A DNA stretch of 64,000 nucleotides from Xanthocytophaga flava. Its GTDB lineage: Bacteria > Bacteroidota > Bacteroidia > Cytophagales > 172606-1. Every line of letters starts with the position of its first letter. Position 1 is the stretch's first letter. Shown here in pieces: positions 9,601 to 17,260 of the stretch. The stretch lies in contig JASJOS010000008.1 of the NCBI GenBank assembly GCA_030068525.1, positions 328,577 through 392,576 of the forward strand, read 5' to 3'. A program made the position numbers and the translations under genes. Below the pieces are notes generated by a model. The model made no database searches. It saw nothing but the letters and a program-made list of their open reading frames with translations, and was not told where the DNA came from.

Positions 9601-10123
9601 CCTGACATGGTTCTTTCCTGGGATTAATCTACCTGACAGTACTCGTGATCAGAAAGGTAGCAACGGATTTATTGAGTTCTCGATCAAACCTAAGGGTAAT
9701 TTGCCCGAAAAAACTCAGATCGAGAACTTTGCTGATATTTTCTTTGACTATAATGATCCGGTACGTACCAACACTACAATGAATGTGCTGTATGACATAC
9801 CTAAAGTAATTAACTCTGCCAATCAGTTGGATGATTCGATTATTGACAAGGTGACGACTACAGAACCGGATGCACTGAAAGGGAAACTGACTCTGCATCC
9901 AAATCCTACCCAAAGTTTGGTGTGGATACACTTGTTAGACGTTTCTGTACGTATTGAACAGATTCGTATCTGTAATCTGCTTGGCCAACAACAAACAGTA
10001 AATAGTTCCTTCACAGATAATCAGAATATGCAGATAAACATGCAAGGTTGGTCTAAAGGTATGTATTTGATTCATATTCAGACTAATAAAGGGACATCTG
10101 TACAACGGGTTGTTGTGCAATAA
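6602..10123 (+). CDS. large secreted NHL-repeat protein with type IX sorting domain
   Basis: 1173 residues. A signal peptide (1-24) precedes about a dozen NHL beta-propeller repeats to ~570, each with the pattern ...I.VD..GNIYV.D..N.RIQKFD..G.FL..FG. Then come a CNA-B/SdrD-like Ig domain (~575-660), a DUF11-like region, a DUF7619-type domain starting YDPNDKQVSPQG (~920-1085) and a C-terminal sorting domain from LTLHPNPTQ (~1098) ending in the usual hydrophobic-basic tail. Known role of such C-terminal domains: export and surface anchoring by the type IX system. The propellers may bind glycans or proteins; no catalytic site is seen. A bidirectional terminator follows. Confidence 0.88.
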   Translation: MKQHYSLVYFLVLFFVFPLAGRSQSYFFNHTIGSSISFEYPFKIITDKKGNLYVVNASNWYITKFTAKGEIVLRFGKTGTETGSFSGTIIDIAVDDDENIYVLDNSRVQMFNAKGEFVKVISVAFRSYYNGIAVDDQKNIYLAVISTLTNANEIHKLDQDGNILLKFGSTGTADDQFQQVWKLCVNSKGEIYTIDSGHTRIQKFDSTGRFLLTFGSRGSGNGQFYNPQALTTDAEGNVWVVDTQNYRIQQFSSSGNFIISIGAFGFGDGQFRIPNGICVDPLGTVYVSDYITNKVQRFLPNGKLIETYGFRGTTNGHLQYMYGTKQDKAGNFYISSNKSVIKYNQKGIQVKEIFSSENQNGLSTSPGTITTDTQNNLYVCYHGYIQKFDTAGNFKFSFGKGGTGPGEFYNLSGIEIDPLGNIYVTDPNNSRIQKFDPKGRFLLQFGHPNLDNFYPKAIAIDKLGNVYVTDTQNNAVFKFDSTGRVLKKIGSTGTDPGHFNYPTAIKIDQQGNLYVGDKGNYRIQIFDKDGVFLTQFGSQGEGREQFGYISDLEVSPEGDLYVSDYTNFRISVFTTTPLTANVIRGKVFIAQNKDCIQDSTEVGMPRIVVLAEPGPYYTVTDSTGSYSLQVDTGKYQIMQILPSFTNNTIVTSVCPQKDSVHTVSFSERGQTISDVNFANQFKVLLPYLSCEVSSNRRRRCELSTTKIIYANKGQGKAEQVKIYIKLPEYVVLRQASKPYEIDKDSNYVFSIPALNPNESGSIEIIDYVSCIRGITGLTQCTKAWITPFNQVEEVGEWDKSDIMLTGKCIENGRVQMIIKNVGQAAMADSSEFRIFLDTQLAFRKNYKLAKGDSLVLKVPANGKTVRLEADQRPDHPRKSQTNMTIEGCVASTSNIVSKGFVNALPQDDEEPEVSINCLPIVDSYDPNDKQVSPQGTAVDHYTPTRSEFKYTIRFQNTGTDTAYRITVIDTLSEKLDFATMKMGVVSHKYLFSVSGKEKPILTWFFPGINLPDSTRDQKGSNGFIEFSIKPKGNLPEKTQIENFADIFFDYNDPVRTNTTMNVLYDIPKVINSANQLDDSIIDKVTTTEPDALKGKLTLHPNPTQSLVWIHLLDVSVRIEQIRICNLLGQQQTVNSSFTDNQNMQINMQGWSKGMYLIHIQTNKGTSVQRVVVQ

Positions 10124-10215
10124 GGAATAGTCAGACAAACAATAGAGTATTATATGTGTTCAAGGATTGCTATTGGTGTTAGCGCTGAATAGATGTAGTT
10201 CAATATCACGTAGAT

Positions 10216-10267
10216 ATTATACATGAAAAAGGTCTGACTATCGAGTCAGACCTTTTTCATGTATAAT
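10216..10267. terminator. bidirectional terminator between convergent genes
   Basis: A perfect 24-bp stem with loop ATCG; the stem includes GGTCTGACT flanked by A-runs and T-runs on both sides. It serves the NHL gene on the plus strand and the amidase on the minus strand. Confidence 0.85.
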
Positions 10268-10293
10268 TATGTATTTTTCTGATAAAATCAGTT

Positions 10294-10815
10294 TTACTTC
10301 TTCCACGCTTGCTTAAAATAGCGTTCATAGCCAAACGGATCGCGCCACTCGATGTTGTGCTCGGGAATGCCTAGCTGTTTAAGCCAGGTGGGGACAAAGA
10401 AGCTTGGGCAGCCTTTGTTGTCGAACTGGTTATGTCCGGCAATCTTCACGTTAGGTGCATAGCCTAGTACCTCGCCGAGAATGTCTAACATGGTTGAGAT
10501 CTGCTGAGGGGTACGGCTGTCTAATGGCATTTTGTGAGACGAGTCCAGGCCGCCTACATAACAGAGATGTCTGGAAATGGAGTTGATGCCTGCTACTCCA
10601 TTGGTAACTTCAAAAGAGTCTATTACCTGGTCATTATTATGTTTGACAAACTGGTGACGGGAGCCATCAAGCAGAATCAGATCCGAGTAGCCGACTTGCT
10701 TCCAGCCATTGCCGTAGGGTTTGGGTTTGGTGTGCCATTTTTTGACGTCTTGAGGTGAGATCCAGCGTCCGGCTGGGGTGGCGGTGCAGTGTATAATCAG
10801 GTATTGAAATTTCAT
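10294..10815 (-). CDS. N-acetylmuramoyl-L-alanine amidase, T7-lysozyme-like
   Basis: 173-residue Amidase_2 enzyme that cleaves the lactyl-peptide bond of peptidoglycan. Zinc ligands align with T7 lysozyme: His9 (LIIHCTAT), His128 and Cys136 (AGHNQFDNKGCPSF), with Lys134 at the catalytic Lys position and Tyr43 in VGYSDL. No signal peptide, so release would need a holin-like protein; a candidate lies just upstream at 11033-11218. This pairing and the flanking replication-type genes suggest a phage remnant. It ends the minus-strand block 14076-10294. A remnant of a second copy is at 5976-6025. Confidence 0.87.
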   Translation of the reverse strand: MKFQYLIIHCTATPAGRWISPQDVKKWHTKPKPYGNGWKQVGYSDLILLDGSRHQFVKHNNDQVIDSFEVTNGVAGINSISRHLCYVGGLDSSHKMPLDSRTPQQISTMLDILGEVLGYAPNVKIAGHNQFDNKGCPSFFVPTWLKQLGIPEHNIEWRDPFGYERYFKQAWKK

Positions 10816-10894
10816 AGGGATAGGTGGTTTGTTATGTGTGGTTTATTGAACGTGAACAGGACGAGTTATGAATCTGTTTTCATCCCCAGGTTGT

Positions 10895-10943
10895 GTGTTA
10901 TCACCAACCTGAACGGTGGGAAACAACTCGTTGGTGATAACAC
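10895..10943. repeat. 14-bp perfect inverted repeat
   Basis: GTGTTATCACCAAC (10895-10908) and its exact complement (10930-10943) flank a 21-nt loop, in the 217-nt gap between the holin-like gene and the amidase. It may be an RNA hairpin controlling lysis gene expression or an operator. No T-run follows on the minus strand. Confidence 0.45.
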
Positions 10944-11032
10944 CAACGACGGGAACGAAAGCAAGGTTGGGGATTGATGCCCTCCTCGCTAAGGCTGCCT
11001 ATCCCGATACAGTGGGATGCCATCCTTCTGTG

Positions 11033-11218
11033 TTATTTAGGGTCTCTCATGGAGAAGAACCCAACTGTTGAAATAAAGGCTAGTAACGAAACGAACGACT
11101 GCGTGTCGATTCGGTTTGCCAGCCAGAGAATATATCCTGAGAAGGTGAATAAACCCAGGGTTGAGGTTTTCCAGTTGTCTAACACGAACTGGATGTAGTC
11201 GTATATCGATTTTGCCAT
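11033..11218 (-). CDS. small two-helix membrane protein, holin-like
   Basis: 61 residues: MAKSIYDYIQFVLDNWKTS, then a hydrophobic helix (LGLFTFSGYILWLA) and a second (FVSLLAFISTVGFF), ending in a short polar tail MRDPK. Size and two-helix hairpin topology fit a class II holin, and it lies directly upstream of a signal-less amidase on the same strand. The functional call is inference from context; the membrane topology is seen in the sequence. Confidence 0.5.
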   Translation of the reverse strand: MAKSIYDYIQFVLDNWKTSTLGLFTFSGYILWLANRIDTQSFVSLLAFISTVGFFSMRDPK

Positions 11219-11292
11219 AGGGTATGTGATTTGAATAGGGGTGATGTAATTGCCTGTTTGCTATCCGAACGATTGGGATTATTCCGATCCAA

Positions 11293-11545
11293 TGTAGGGG
11301 CGAACCTGCGTGTTCGCCCGGATTGTCGCAGGGAATGTTTGTAGTAATCCGACAATGTAGGGGCATCCCCTTGCGGGTGCCCGTATTTCCCCATACGAAT
11401 GTCTAGATACATCCGAAATGGTTGCCCGATAAACCCAATCGGACGGTGAGGAATCCGGGCAGGGGCAAGCCCTGCCCCTACATTGTCGCATTGTCACAAA
11501 CATAGCCTGCGACAATCTGGGCGAACACGCGGGTTCGCCCCTACA
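11293..11545. repeat. cluster of four GTAGGGGC-type palindromes
   Basis: Four stem-loops: 11298-11319 (GGGCGAAC/GTTCGCCC), 11361-11382, 11458-11478 and 11519-11540. The first two begin with TGTAGGGGC, the last two are in the opposite orientation and end in CCCCTACA. The 40 bases 11293-11332 are the reverse complement of 11506-11545 with two mismatches, so the whole cluster can fold back on itself. Such palindromes are dispersed REP-like repeats in many bacterial groups. They fill the gap between the VirE_N gene and the holin-like gene. Confidence 0.75.
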
Positions 11546-11600
11546 TTTCCTGATCATGATTTACAAATTCAGGCATCATTTGTCTGGACCGGATTACAAT

Positions 11601-12116
11601 TCAGACACAGAAAACCTCTGCTTCCGGATTGCCACTCAGAAAGGGATCATAAGTGACATAGCGGAATCTGGTTACCATCTGGTCCATCGGATCAGAAATG
11701 ATTCCATAAACTCCCTCATAGTAGTCACTCAGAGCTTGCCAGGCTTTTCCATGGTCACAGGCCGCAATACGTACCAGCACAGTTAGCCCTTGGCCTGTAT
11801 GATTTTCAAACACAGCATATGTGTAGCGATCCTGAGAGAGAATGAGTTTGCCTCGTTGCAGATTCTTAAAACCTTCTACATCCAGACCGATAAAACCCGA
11901 ATGCTGGGTAAGCGAAAGACCTTGTTTATGGATTTTAAACAAACCCGATAAGGTTACAATTGGTAACGACTGTGTCTGGTTTTTGCCAGACTCCTGCCGT
12001 GCTAGTTCGACCTGCTCACGAAAAACGCCATCCTGTATATGGGATAGATAAAGATCTAAGGGATATGATTGAGTGGTTAATGCATCAATAGACGAAAAGA
12101 AACTGATGGTTGACAT
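11601..12116 (-). CDS. orphan VirE_N / BT4734-like domain protein
   Basis: 171 residues matching the BT4734/BF3469 N-terminal domain: LPIVTLSGLF, QHSGFIGLDVEGF, GLTVLVRIA, and RFRYVTYDPFLSGNPEA. In full-length relatives this domain precedes a primase or D5-like helicase and is typical of Bacteroidota plasmids, phages and conjugative elements. Here it ends soon after the domain, so it is a stand-alone or 3'-truncated form. It lies 34 nt downstream of the helicase gene on the same strand, consistent with one operon. A replication or priming role is inferred from the family. Confidence 0.72.
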   Translation of the reverse strand: MSTISFFSSIDALTTQSYPLDLYLSHIQDGVFREQVELARQESGKNQTQSLPIVTLSGLFKIHKQGLSLTQHSGFIGLDVEGFKNLQRGKLILSQDRYTYAVFENHTGQGLTVLVRIAACDHGKAWQALSDYYEGVYGIISDPMDQMVTRFRYVTYDPFLSGNPEAEVFCV

Positions 12117-12150
12117 ATAGTTAGTAAGAGAATAAAAGGGTAGAGATTAA

Positions 12151-13731
12151 TTAGAATGAATAGGTGTGATTGTTTCGCAAGGCATACTCCTGCAAGCGTT
12201 TGTCTACCCAGCCAGGCTGATAGCCTCTCAGTTTGGCAAACTCCTCCAGGAGAGGTCTGGGGTTAGCTCGTTCCATAATGCGGTGTATAATCCAGTTTGC
12301 CTTGTAAGGTGTACCTGTGTAGCTGTTTCCCATCTGAGCCCGCTGGATCAGTTCGGGAACGCTCATCTGTGACCAGTTCATCTGTTTGAGATAGCTCCAG
12401 TCTATGGTCAGTTCTTCTGTATGGACATGTACAGATTCGCGTTGTTCCTGAGAGAGGCGTTCAAACACAAAGCCACAATGCTCACAGGTAACACAGCCCA
12501 AGGCAATGATCGAGTGACACTCCGGACATTTCTTGGTAGGGGCAATGTTGAGTGTTTTCTGAGCCTTGCCCGTCCAGAACAGATAGCTCCAGTCACGCGG
12601 CTCATGCCATAGACCATGTTCATCGAGATTATTGCCCATGTCGATGATAATGAACTCCCGCTTAGTTGCTGTGGTACGCGACCCGCGGCCACACATTTGC
12701 AGGAATAGAGGCAGAGACTGAGTAGCCCGATTCAGGATAATACACTCCACACTGGGTTCATCGAAGCCCGTAGTGAGAATGCCACAATTAACCAGAATCG
12801 CCCCATCGGTGCCCGAGAACCATTTCAGAATGGCTTGCCTTTCCTGGTCCAGTGTATCAGAAGTCACATAGCGCACCTGTGAGCTGACTTCACTAAAAGC
12901 CTTAGCGGTATAGACCGTATGCGGGATATTGACACAGAAGATCAGCGTCTTTTTACCCTGAGCATGCGTTTGCCAGTTGGTCACACAACCGTGATACAGG
13001 ACAGACTTATTGAAGTCATTGTACAGTTCAGTATTCTTGTACTCTCCATCATGCCCTGTAGCTGCTGTGATTTCGATGGGTACAGCAAAGTATCGCGGTT
13101 TGGATAAGTAGCCTGCCTCAATCAACAGATGTATTTCTGTGCCTACCACAATATCCTCAAAGTAATGGTTGAGTGGTTCAAACTTACTGGCAGCAATAGG
13201 CGTAGCCGTAGCCCCAATCATAGGTAAGTCTTTGTGTAAGTCTATCACTTTCCGGAAGTTGCCTTTATGCGCTTCGTCCATAATAATCAGCTTCAGATCC
13301 GGTAATGACCAACCTTTCTTGACTCTACGGTAGTACGTCTCTACCATGGCCACCACTACTTTGTTGCGGGGCATATGTGTAGAGTCCGCACTCAGCAGAC
13401 CAGCCTGCAATCCCGCTTTCTGAAGCGTTGAGGCTGCCTGATGCAACAATTCAATACGATCCGTCAGAATCAGTACCCGACCCCGGCTAATGCTTTCTAA
13501 GGCACGTCTGGTGATCTCGGCAAAGGTGACGGTCTTGCCCGCGCCAGTAGGCAGGCATAGAATTACCCGTTTTTTACCTGACAGATGTTTTTCTGCCAGT
13601 TTCACAATACTCTCTTCCTGATAGTCTCTCAAGGCCAATGTAGGCGTTACAGGCACTGTATTTCCATTTGGTAAGGGCAAAGCTTCGCCACTCACGCCAT
13701 TGGCGTGATCTAAAAACACATTCTGTTGCAT
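12151..13731 (-). CDS. SF2 DEAH-box helicase with zinc ribbon
   Basis: 526 residues. Walker A LPTGAGKT (residues ~60-67), DEAH box 152-155 (IIMDEAH), motif III TATP 175-178, and a C-terminal helicase lobe with LTTGFDEPSVECI and QMCGRGSR (motifs V and VI). A four-Cys zinc ribbon (CPEC...CEHC) follows at ~400-420. It matches COG1061-type helicases that remodel DNA; similar genes occur in phages and integrative elements. Three nucleotides separate it from the HTH gene upstream, so the two are co-transcribed. Full-length, all motifs intact. Confidence 0.85.
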   Translation of the reverse strand: MQQNVFLDHANGVSGEALPLPNGNTVPVTPTLALRDYQEESIVKLAEKHLSGKKRVILCLPTGAGKTVTFAEITRRALESISRGRVLILTDRIELLHQAASTLQKAGLQAGLLSADSTHMPRNKVVVAMVETYYRRVKKGWSLPDLKLIIMDEAHKGNFRKVIDLHKDLPMIGATATPIAASKFEPLNHYFEDIVVGTEIHLLIEAGYLSKPRYFAVPIEITAATGHDGEYKNTELYNDFNKSVLYHGCVTNWQTHAQGKKTLIFCVNIPHTVYTAKAFSEVSSQVRYVTSDTLDQERQAILKWFSGTDGAILVNCGILTTGFDEPSVECIILNRATQSLPLFLQMCGRGSRTTATKREFIIIDMGNNLDEHGLWHEPRDWSYLFWTGKAQKTLNIAPTKKCPECHSIIALGCVTCEHCGFVFERLSQEQRESVHVHTEELTIDWSYLKQMNWSQMSVPELIQRAQMGNSYTGTPYKANWIIHRIMERANPRPLLEEFAKLRGYQPGWVDKRLQEYALRNNHTYSF

Positions 13732-13734
13732 AGC

Positions 13735-14076
13735 TTAGTGTTTTTGAGTGGCTGATGGATCCATTTCTTCTGACAAATGACACTCGATCTCTGTCTCTAA
13801 CTCCTGCAACGTTTTTTGTTTGCCATCTTCAATCCAGGCTTGGAGGTCAGCCCTACTGAAATAGAGCTTCTTGCCCCGCTTCATATGCGGGATGCGGCCT
13901 TCGGAAACCAGATTGTAAATAGTAGACTTTGCCAGACCTGTGATCTGCATGGCTAGTTCAACACCGCCAAATTGTTTGTCAGGCAGCGCAGGAGTGATAG
14001 TAAAGGATTGTAATTCAAGTAAAAGAGCTTCCACGCGAATCAATCGCAGCTGAAGGTCTTCGAAAGGATTGAACAT
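13735..14076 (-). CDS. helix-turn-helix protein (excisionase/MerR-like)
   Basis: 113 residues. The centre reads FGGVELAMQITGLAKSTIYNLVSEG then IPHMKRGKKLYFSRADLQAWIE, the winged HTH_17 pattern of excisionase-like DNA-binding proteins. It is the first gene of the minus-strand block, followed by the helicase after 3 nt. Likely roles are control of the element or directionality of recombination; no integrase is in the window. The N-terminal ~40 residues form a coiled helix. Confidence 0.75.
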   Translation of the reverse strand: MFNPFEDLQLRLIRVEALLLELQSFTITPALPDKQFGGVELAMQITGLAKSTIYNLVSEGRIPHMKRGKKLYFSRADLQAWIEDGKQKTLQELETEIECHLSEEMDPSATQKH

Positions 14077-14267
14077 GTAGGGAATAAAGGTTTGGGTAAA
14101 AACTGATTACACCAGAACCCCCTATGAGGAAATACCCGGAAACAATGTGCAAAAGCCACTGCTACTATAAAAAGGTTAGTACAATAGGAAAGTAGAATAT
14201 CCTTTCGTTTTTCGACGAATAGTCGTAAAAAAGTAGTTATGGATATTTACTTTTATTTACTTTTTAT

Positions 14268-14520
14268 TACCTTTGTTTATGATTTGTTGCCTTCTGTAGC
14301 AAAAGCAAAGCCCCCACTGTCACATAGTAGTTAACAGATTCAGTTTATACCTCTACAGAATCAAACAAAGCAGTTTACTTTTTGCATTGTTTCGTTTAAA
14401 AATAAAAAACAGCCTTTCTGCATCGCAGAATAGTTGTTCACTAAGTCCAGCTGTAGTTCGGCGGCCAAACTTCGCTACACTGGCGTGGGTAGGAATTCCT
14501 CTGGGAGTTCCTATTTTTAT
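14268..14520 (+). ncRNA. candidate small RNA with promoter and terminator
   Basis: TACCTTTG at 14268-14275 is a perfect -7 box; the -33 TTG is replaced by TTT. From ~14283 the sequence has no protein-like frame but shows structure: CTGCATCGCAG hairpin near 14420, CCAG-TGTAG...CTACA-CTGG (one bulge) around a 18-nt loop near 14450-14480, and a final hairpin TAGGAATTCC/GGAGTTCCTA at 14490-14513 followed by TTTTTAT. It could equally be a long leader fragment. No known RNA family is recognised. Confidence 0.35.
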
Positions 14521-14925
14521 TTCTATAAAGTAAGGCTGTAAATTTAGTAAATCCCACCTTTATACCCAAGAGGCTGTCTTATATTTTATGTCTTTTTCGC
14601 ATATTTTTTTATTGTAATTATATTTTTATGAATGCTTGCTTTTTACACTTTTTTGACTGGATTATATTTTTGTATCAAATATTTTTATCCTGGAAAGTAA
14701 TAAATAAAATAATGCATATAAGGCTATATGAGGAGAGGTTATACTGGTATAATAGGAGGGTACATTGGGTAAAAAAAGTGGCTGTAAAAAGAGGCAGAAT
14801 AGGTAACATACTTACTCGGTTTCATCTGTCAGATTATCTAACTCATCATCAAATAAATGCTCTGCAAAGGAAACCTGCAACTGTTTCCTATCTTGCTAAA
14901 GCGGAAAATTTAGACTTGGAAAAAA

Positions 14926-15744
14926 ATGAGAAAACCCTATATCGTATTAGTAAGTTATCAGGGTGCTGATCTTGCACATGAGATACAACTGCAGTTTAAT
15001 CATGAAGCTACTGTGGTGAGTGAACTTTATAATAGATTACTGCCACCACCTAATATTAAATATCTTCAAAAGATACACATTGATTTAACCAATAAAAAAA
15101 GCGAGCATACTTATATATCACCTCCTTCGCCCTTAGATTCTTTCTTTAATATATGTTGTATGGTGAAGTACTATGATTTTGATCGATATTTTAGTTTAGA
15201 TCAAAAACAGCAACAAAGAGAGATACTAGACCAGATACAGCTTAATATTGAGGAAGCTGCCAAGCAATATGGATGGGACATGACTCCTTTTCAGGAAGCT
15301 TACCAGAAAGTAATTGAGGTAGATTTTGTGAATATCTTTGTTGGAAAAAAAGTCTCATCTAAAGATAGAAAGCATAAAGCTGCTATCGAGCTCAATACTG
15401 ATGTAACAGGTGCACGCATCTCCATCCTATTTTTTGATAAGAAAGAGACACTTATTCAAAGAAATCTGATTAAAGTGGCTAAGCCTCAATCCTTCTTTTT
15501 TAGTCGACTTATAGGGTCTTTTCATTGGATAGACAATCAGCAGTTTCGCTTGTCTGATATTCAGGATGAGATTCATTTTACAGCTTCTTTAGGCAGTGAT
15601 CAGATTCAATTATCGTTCACACCTGAAGGGCGAAGTGAAGACACACTATTAAAAGAACTGAAAATTCTGGATGCAGATACTTCTCATGAAGAGACATTAA
15701 GACTTTTGGATCTTCAGATGAATAACTTCAGAAATAACTTTTAA
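14926..15744 (+). CDS. hypothetical protein in the Rhs tip locus (272 aa)
   Basis: A soluble protein beginning MRKPYIVLVSYQGADLAHE. No signal peptide or membrane helix. The middle is helical (QKQQQREILDQIQLNIEEAAKQYG), the C-terminal half beta-rich. It has an A-rich region before the ATG, as is usual in this phylum. It is followed after 26 nt by the toxin-tail/immunity fusion at 15771 on the same strand, so it may be co-transcribed. Family and function not recognised; an accessory or immunity role is only suggested by position. Confidence 0.6.
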   Translation: MRKPYIVLVSYQGADLAHEIQLQFNHEATVVSELYNRLLPPPNIKYLQKIHIDLTNKKSEHTYISPPSPLDSFFNICCMVKYYDFDRYFSLDQKQQQREILDQIQLNIEEAAKQYGWDMTPFQEAYQKVIEVDFVNIFVGKKVSSKDRKHKAAIELNTDVTGARISILFFDKKETLIQRNLIKVAKPQSFFFSRLIGSFHWIDNQQFRLSDIQDEIHFTASLGSDQIQLSFTPEGRSEDTLLKELKILDADTSHEETLRLLDLQMNNFRNNF

Positions 15745-15770
15745 AACAATAGATAAAGTAGAAAGAAGTA

Positions 15771-16499
15771 ATGGTAAAGACTCTTGACGAAGAGAAGGGA
15801 AAAAGATATATCGATATTGAACAAGTACATCCTGAGACTGGTGAAGTAGAACAGTATCAAGTTGGAAAAGAGAATAAGAATGGTTCTCCAGTTTCTAGAG
15901 AAATGAAAGCACTAGATGATATTGAACAAGCGCAAGGATGTAAAAGGCCTGAGTTTAAAGCTTGTAACAAAAAAATAACAGATATGAACTCTAAACAATT
16001 AAATTTTTATCTATTACCTGAAGAGTTATTTTTAATAAATGAATGGCTAAAGAAGAATAATATATATATAATACGTAATCCAATTGACAGTCTTGATGAG
16101 TTGTATGTGGAAAACCTTAATTTATACAAGCCTGAAGCGAAGGCTAGACAAGTATATTTACAGTTGGAGAGATTTTCCCAATGTATTGTGACAAGATATA
16201 GTGAGAAGGTTAATAAATATTTTGTTGATGGAGATAAGAGTTGTGTAATTGAGTTTTCAATGCCAGTTTTTCCTGATCCAAATCAAATAATTTTATCTCG
16301 TTCTCGACTTTATTGTTGCTCAAGATACTACGATGATAATGTATTAATAACAAAAGATTCTGATTTCTTAGATTGGATTAATAAGTTCTATAATTCGTTC
16401 AAAAAAGAGTTTTTGGTGAAATATGAGTCTGACCAAGCAGATTGGGCTTCAGAAAAAGTAATAAAATGGATCGAAGTTGGTGGAGCATTAAGGGTATAG
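15771..16499 (+). CDS. toxin C-terminal tail fused to immunity-like protein
   Basis: 242 residues in two parts. Residues 1-70 (RYIDIEQVHPETGEVEQYQVG, SREMKALDDIEQAQG, then FKACNKK) resemble the last ~60 residues of Rhs/WapA-type nuclease toxin tips, where a 'QVG...SRE..AL.DI' pattern precedes a final PYNK-like end. From the ATG at 15986 (MNSKQLNFYLLPEELF) the rest reads like a stand-alone immunity protein with an acidic, aromatic-rich sequence. The simplest reading is a truncated toxin tail whose stop was lost, giving read-through into its immunity gene; translation may really start at 15986. Assignment of the tail is from memory of the family. Confidence 0.5.
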   Translation: MVKTLDEEKGKRYIDIEQVHPETGEVEQYQVGKENKNGSPVSREMKALDDIEQAQGCKRPEFKACNKKITDMNSKQLNFYLLPEELFLINEWLKKNNIYIIRNPIDSLDELYVENLNLYKPEAKARQVYLQLERFSQCIVTRYSEKVNKYFVDGDKSCVIEFSMPVFPDPNQIILSRSRLYCCSRYYDDNVLITKDSDFLDWINKFYNSFKKEFLVKYESDQADWASEKVIKWIEVGGALRV

Positions 16500-16607
16500 T
16501 AATCTCTAGTATGAGTGTAATAGCTTCTGGTTCGAACTGATCTTCAAACTAGGGGCTATTATGCTTAATAAGACAATCAACTCCAATTTAGGTAAGTGGA
16601 TAATCTT

Positions 16608-17099
16608 ATGACATCAACTGGTACGTTTAAAAAGAAAAGATATAAATATTCTATAGGGGATTTGTTTTATGTGCCTTTATCAGAAAAGGGATATTGCGTG
16701 GGTTTAATTACTCATATTCATCCACGCAATAAAGTACCTCTTGGATGTTTTTTTAGAAAGCTATACAGTCAGGTCCCTACTATTATAGATAGAGAAATTA
16801 TAAAAAAAGAAAATGTGATCTTAGTAAAAAGATTTGGGATACAGGGATTTGATGAAGGTACATGGTCTATTATAGGCAAGCTTGATACTTTTGATAAGGC
16901 AGAATGGCCTATTCCTGTTTTTCTGAGAAGACCAGGTTCTGCTCCTGTTTGTTTGGTATACTATAATGAAGACTTAGAGGAAACAGGAAGTGAAAATATT
17001 CCTGAAGGCGCAGATCTATCACTATATTATGAAGATGGACTAGGAGGATCAGGATTTGTAGAAAAGCGATTAACAAAGTTGTTTCTCCAAATTTCTTAA
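16608..17099 (+). CDS. Imm26-like immunity protein
   Basis: About 163 residues. YSIGDLFYVPLSEKGYCVGLITH near the N-terminus matches the pattern of immunity protein 26 (a beta-rich domain that begins with K..GD.F.IPL..G.YG.G.I), found next to polymorphic toxins. The ATG at 16608 is chosen over a GTG 12 nt upstream. No signal peptide: it would protect against a cytoplasm-acting toxin. No intact cognate toxin is present, as expected of an orphan immunity gene. A terminator follows at 17169-17202. Confidence 0.55.
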   Translation: MTSTGTFKKKRYKYSIGDLFYVPLSEKGYCVGLITHIHPRNKVPLGCFFRKLYSQVPTIIDREIIKKENVILVKRFGIQGFDEGTWSIIGKLDTFDKAEWPIPVFLRRPGSAPVCLVYYNEDLEETGSENIPEGADLSLYYEDGLGGSGFVEKRLTKLFLQIS

Positions 17100-17168
17100 T
17101 AAGGTCTTATACTTAATTCATGTAAGTCAAAAAGTTTCTACTTTTTAGATATAAAACTTATCACATAC

Positions 17169-17202
17169 AAAAAGCCTTTATTTATGACGATAAGGGCTTT
17201 TT
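17169..17202 (+). terminator. rho-independent terminator
   Basis: AAAAAGCCTTTAT pairs with ATAAGGGCTTTTT (one G-U) around an 8-nt loop, ending in a T-run, 70 nt after the Imm26-like gene. Confidence 0.75.
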
Positions 17203-17260
17203 ATATTACCCAGAAGAATCATGGAGTTTATCCCACTTTTTCAGCGGAAATCCGTGGGGA

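Noticed and set aside
8333..9931. Minus-strand open frames inside the NHL gene
   Set aside because: Antisense to a clearly coding repeat protein; composition is not protein-like.
11293..11545. CRISPR array suspicion
   Set aside because: The palindromes are in both orientations, unevenly spaced and have no unique spacers of constant length; no cas genes are present.
14400..14520. tRNA, tmRNA or SRP RNA at the structured region
   Set aside because: No cloverleaf, no CCA end, no SRP or tmRNA hallmark; only generic stems and a terminator are visible.
14628..14969. Open frame of 113 codons before the 14926 gene
   Set aside because: Very aromatic and basic with no protein-like pattern, overlaps the better-supported gene by 44 nt, and lies in AT-rich leader sequence.
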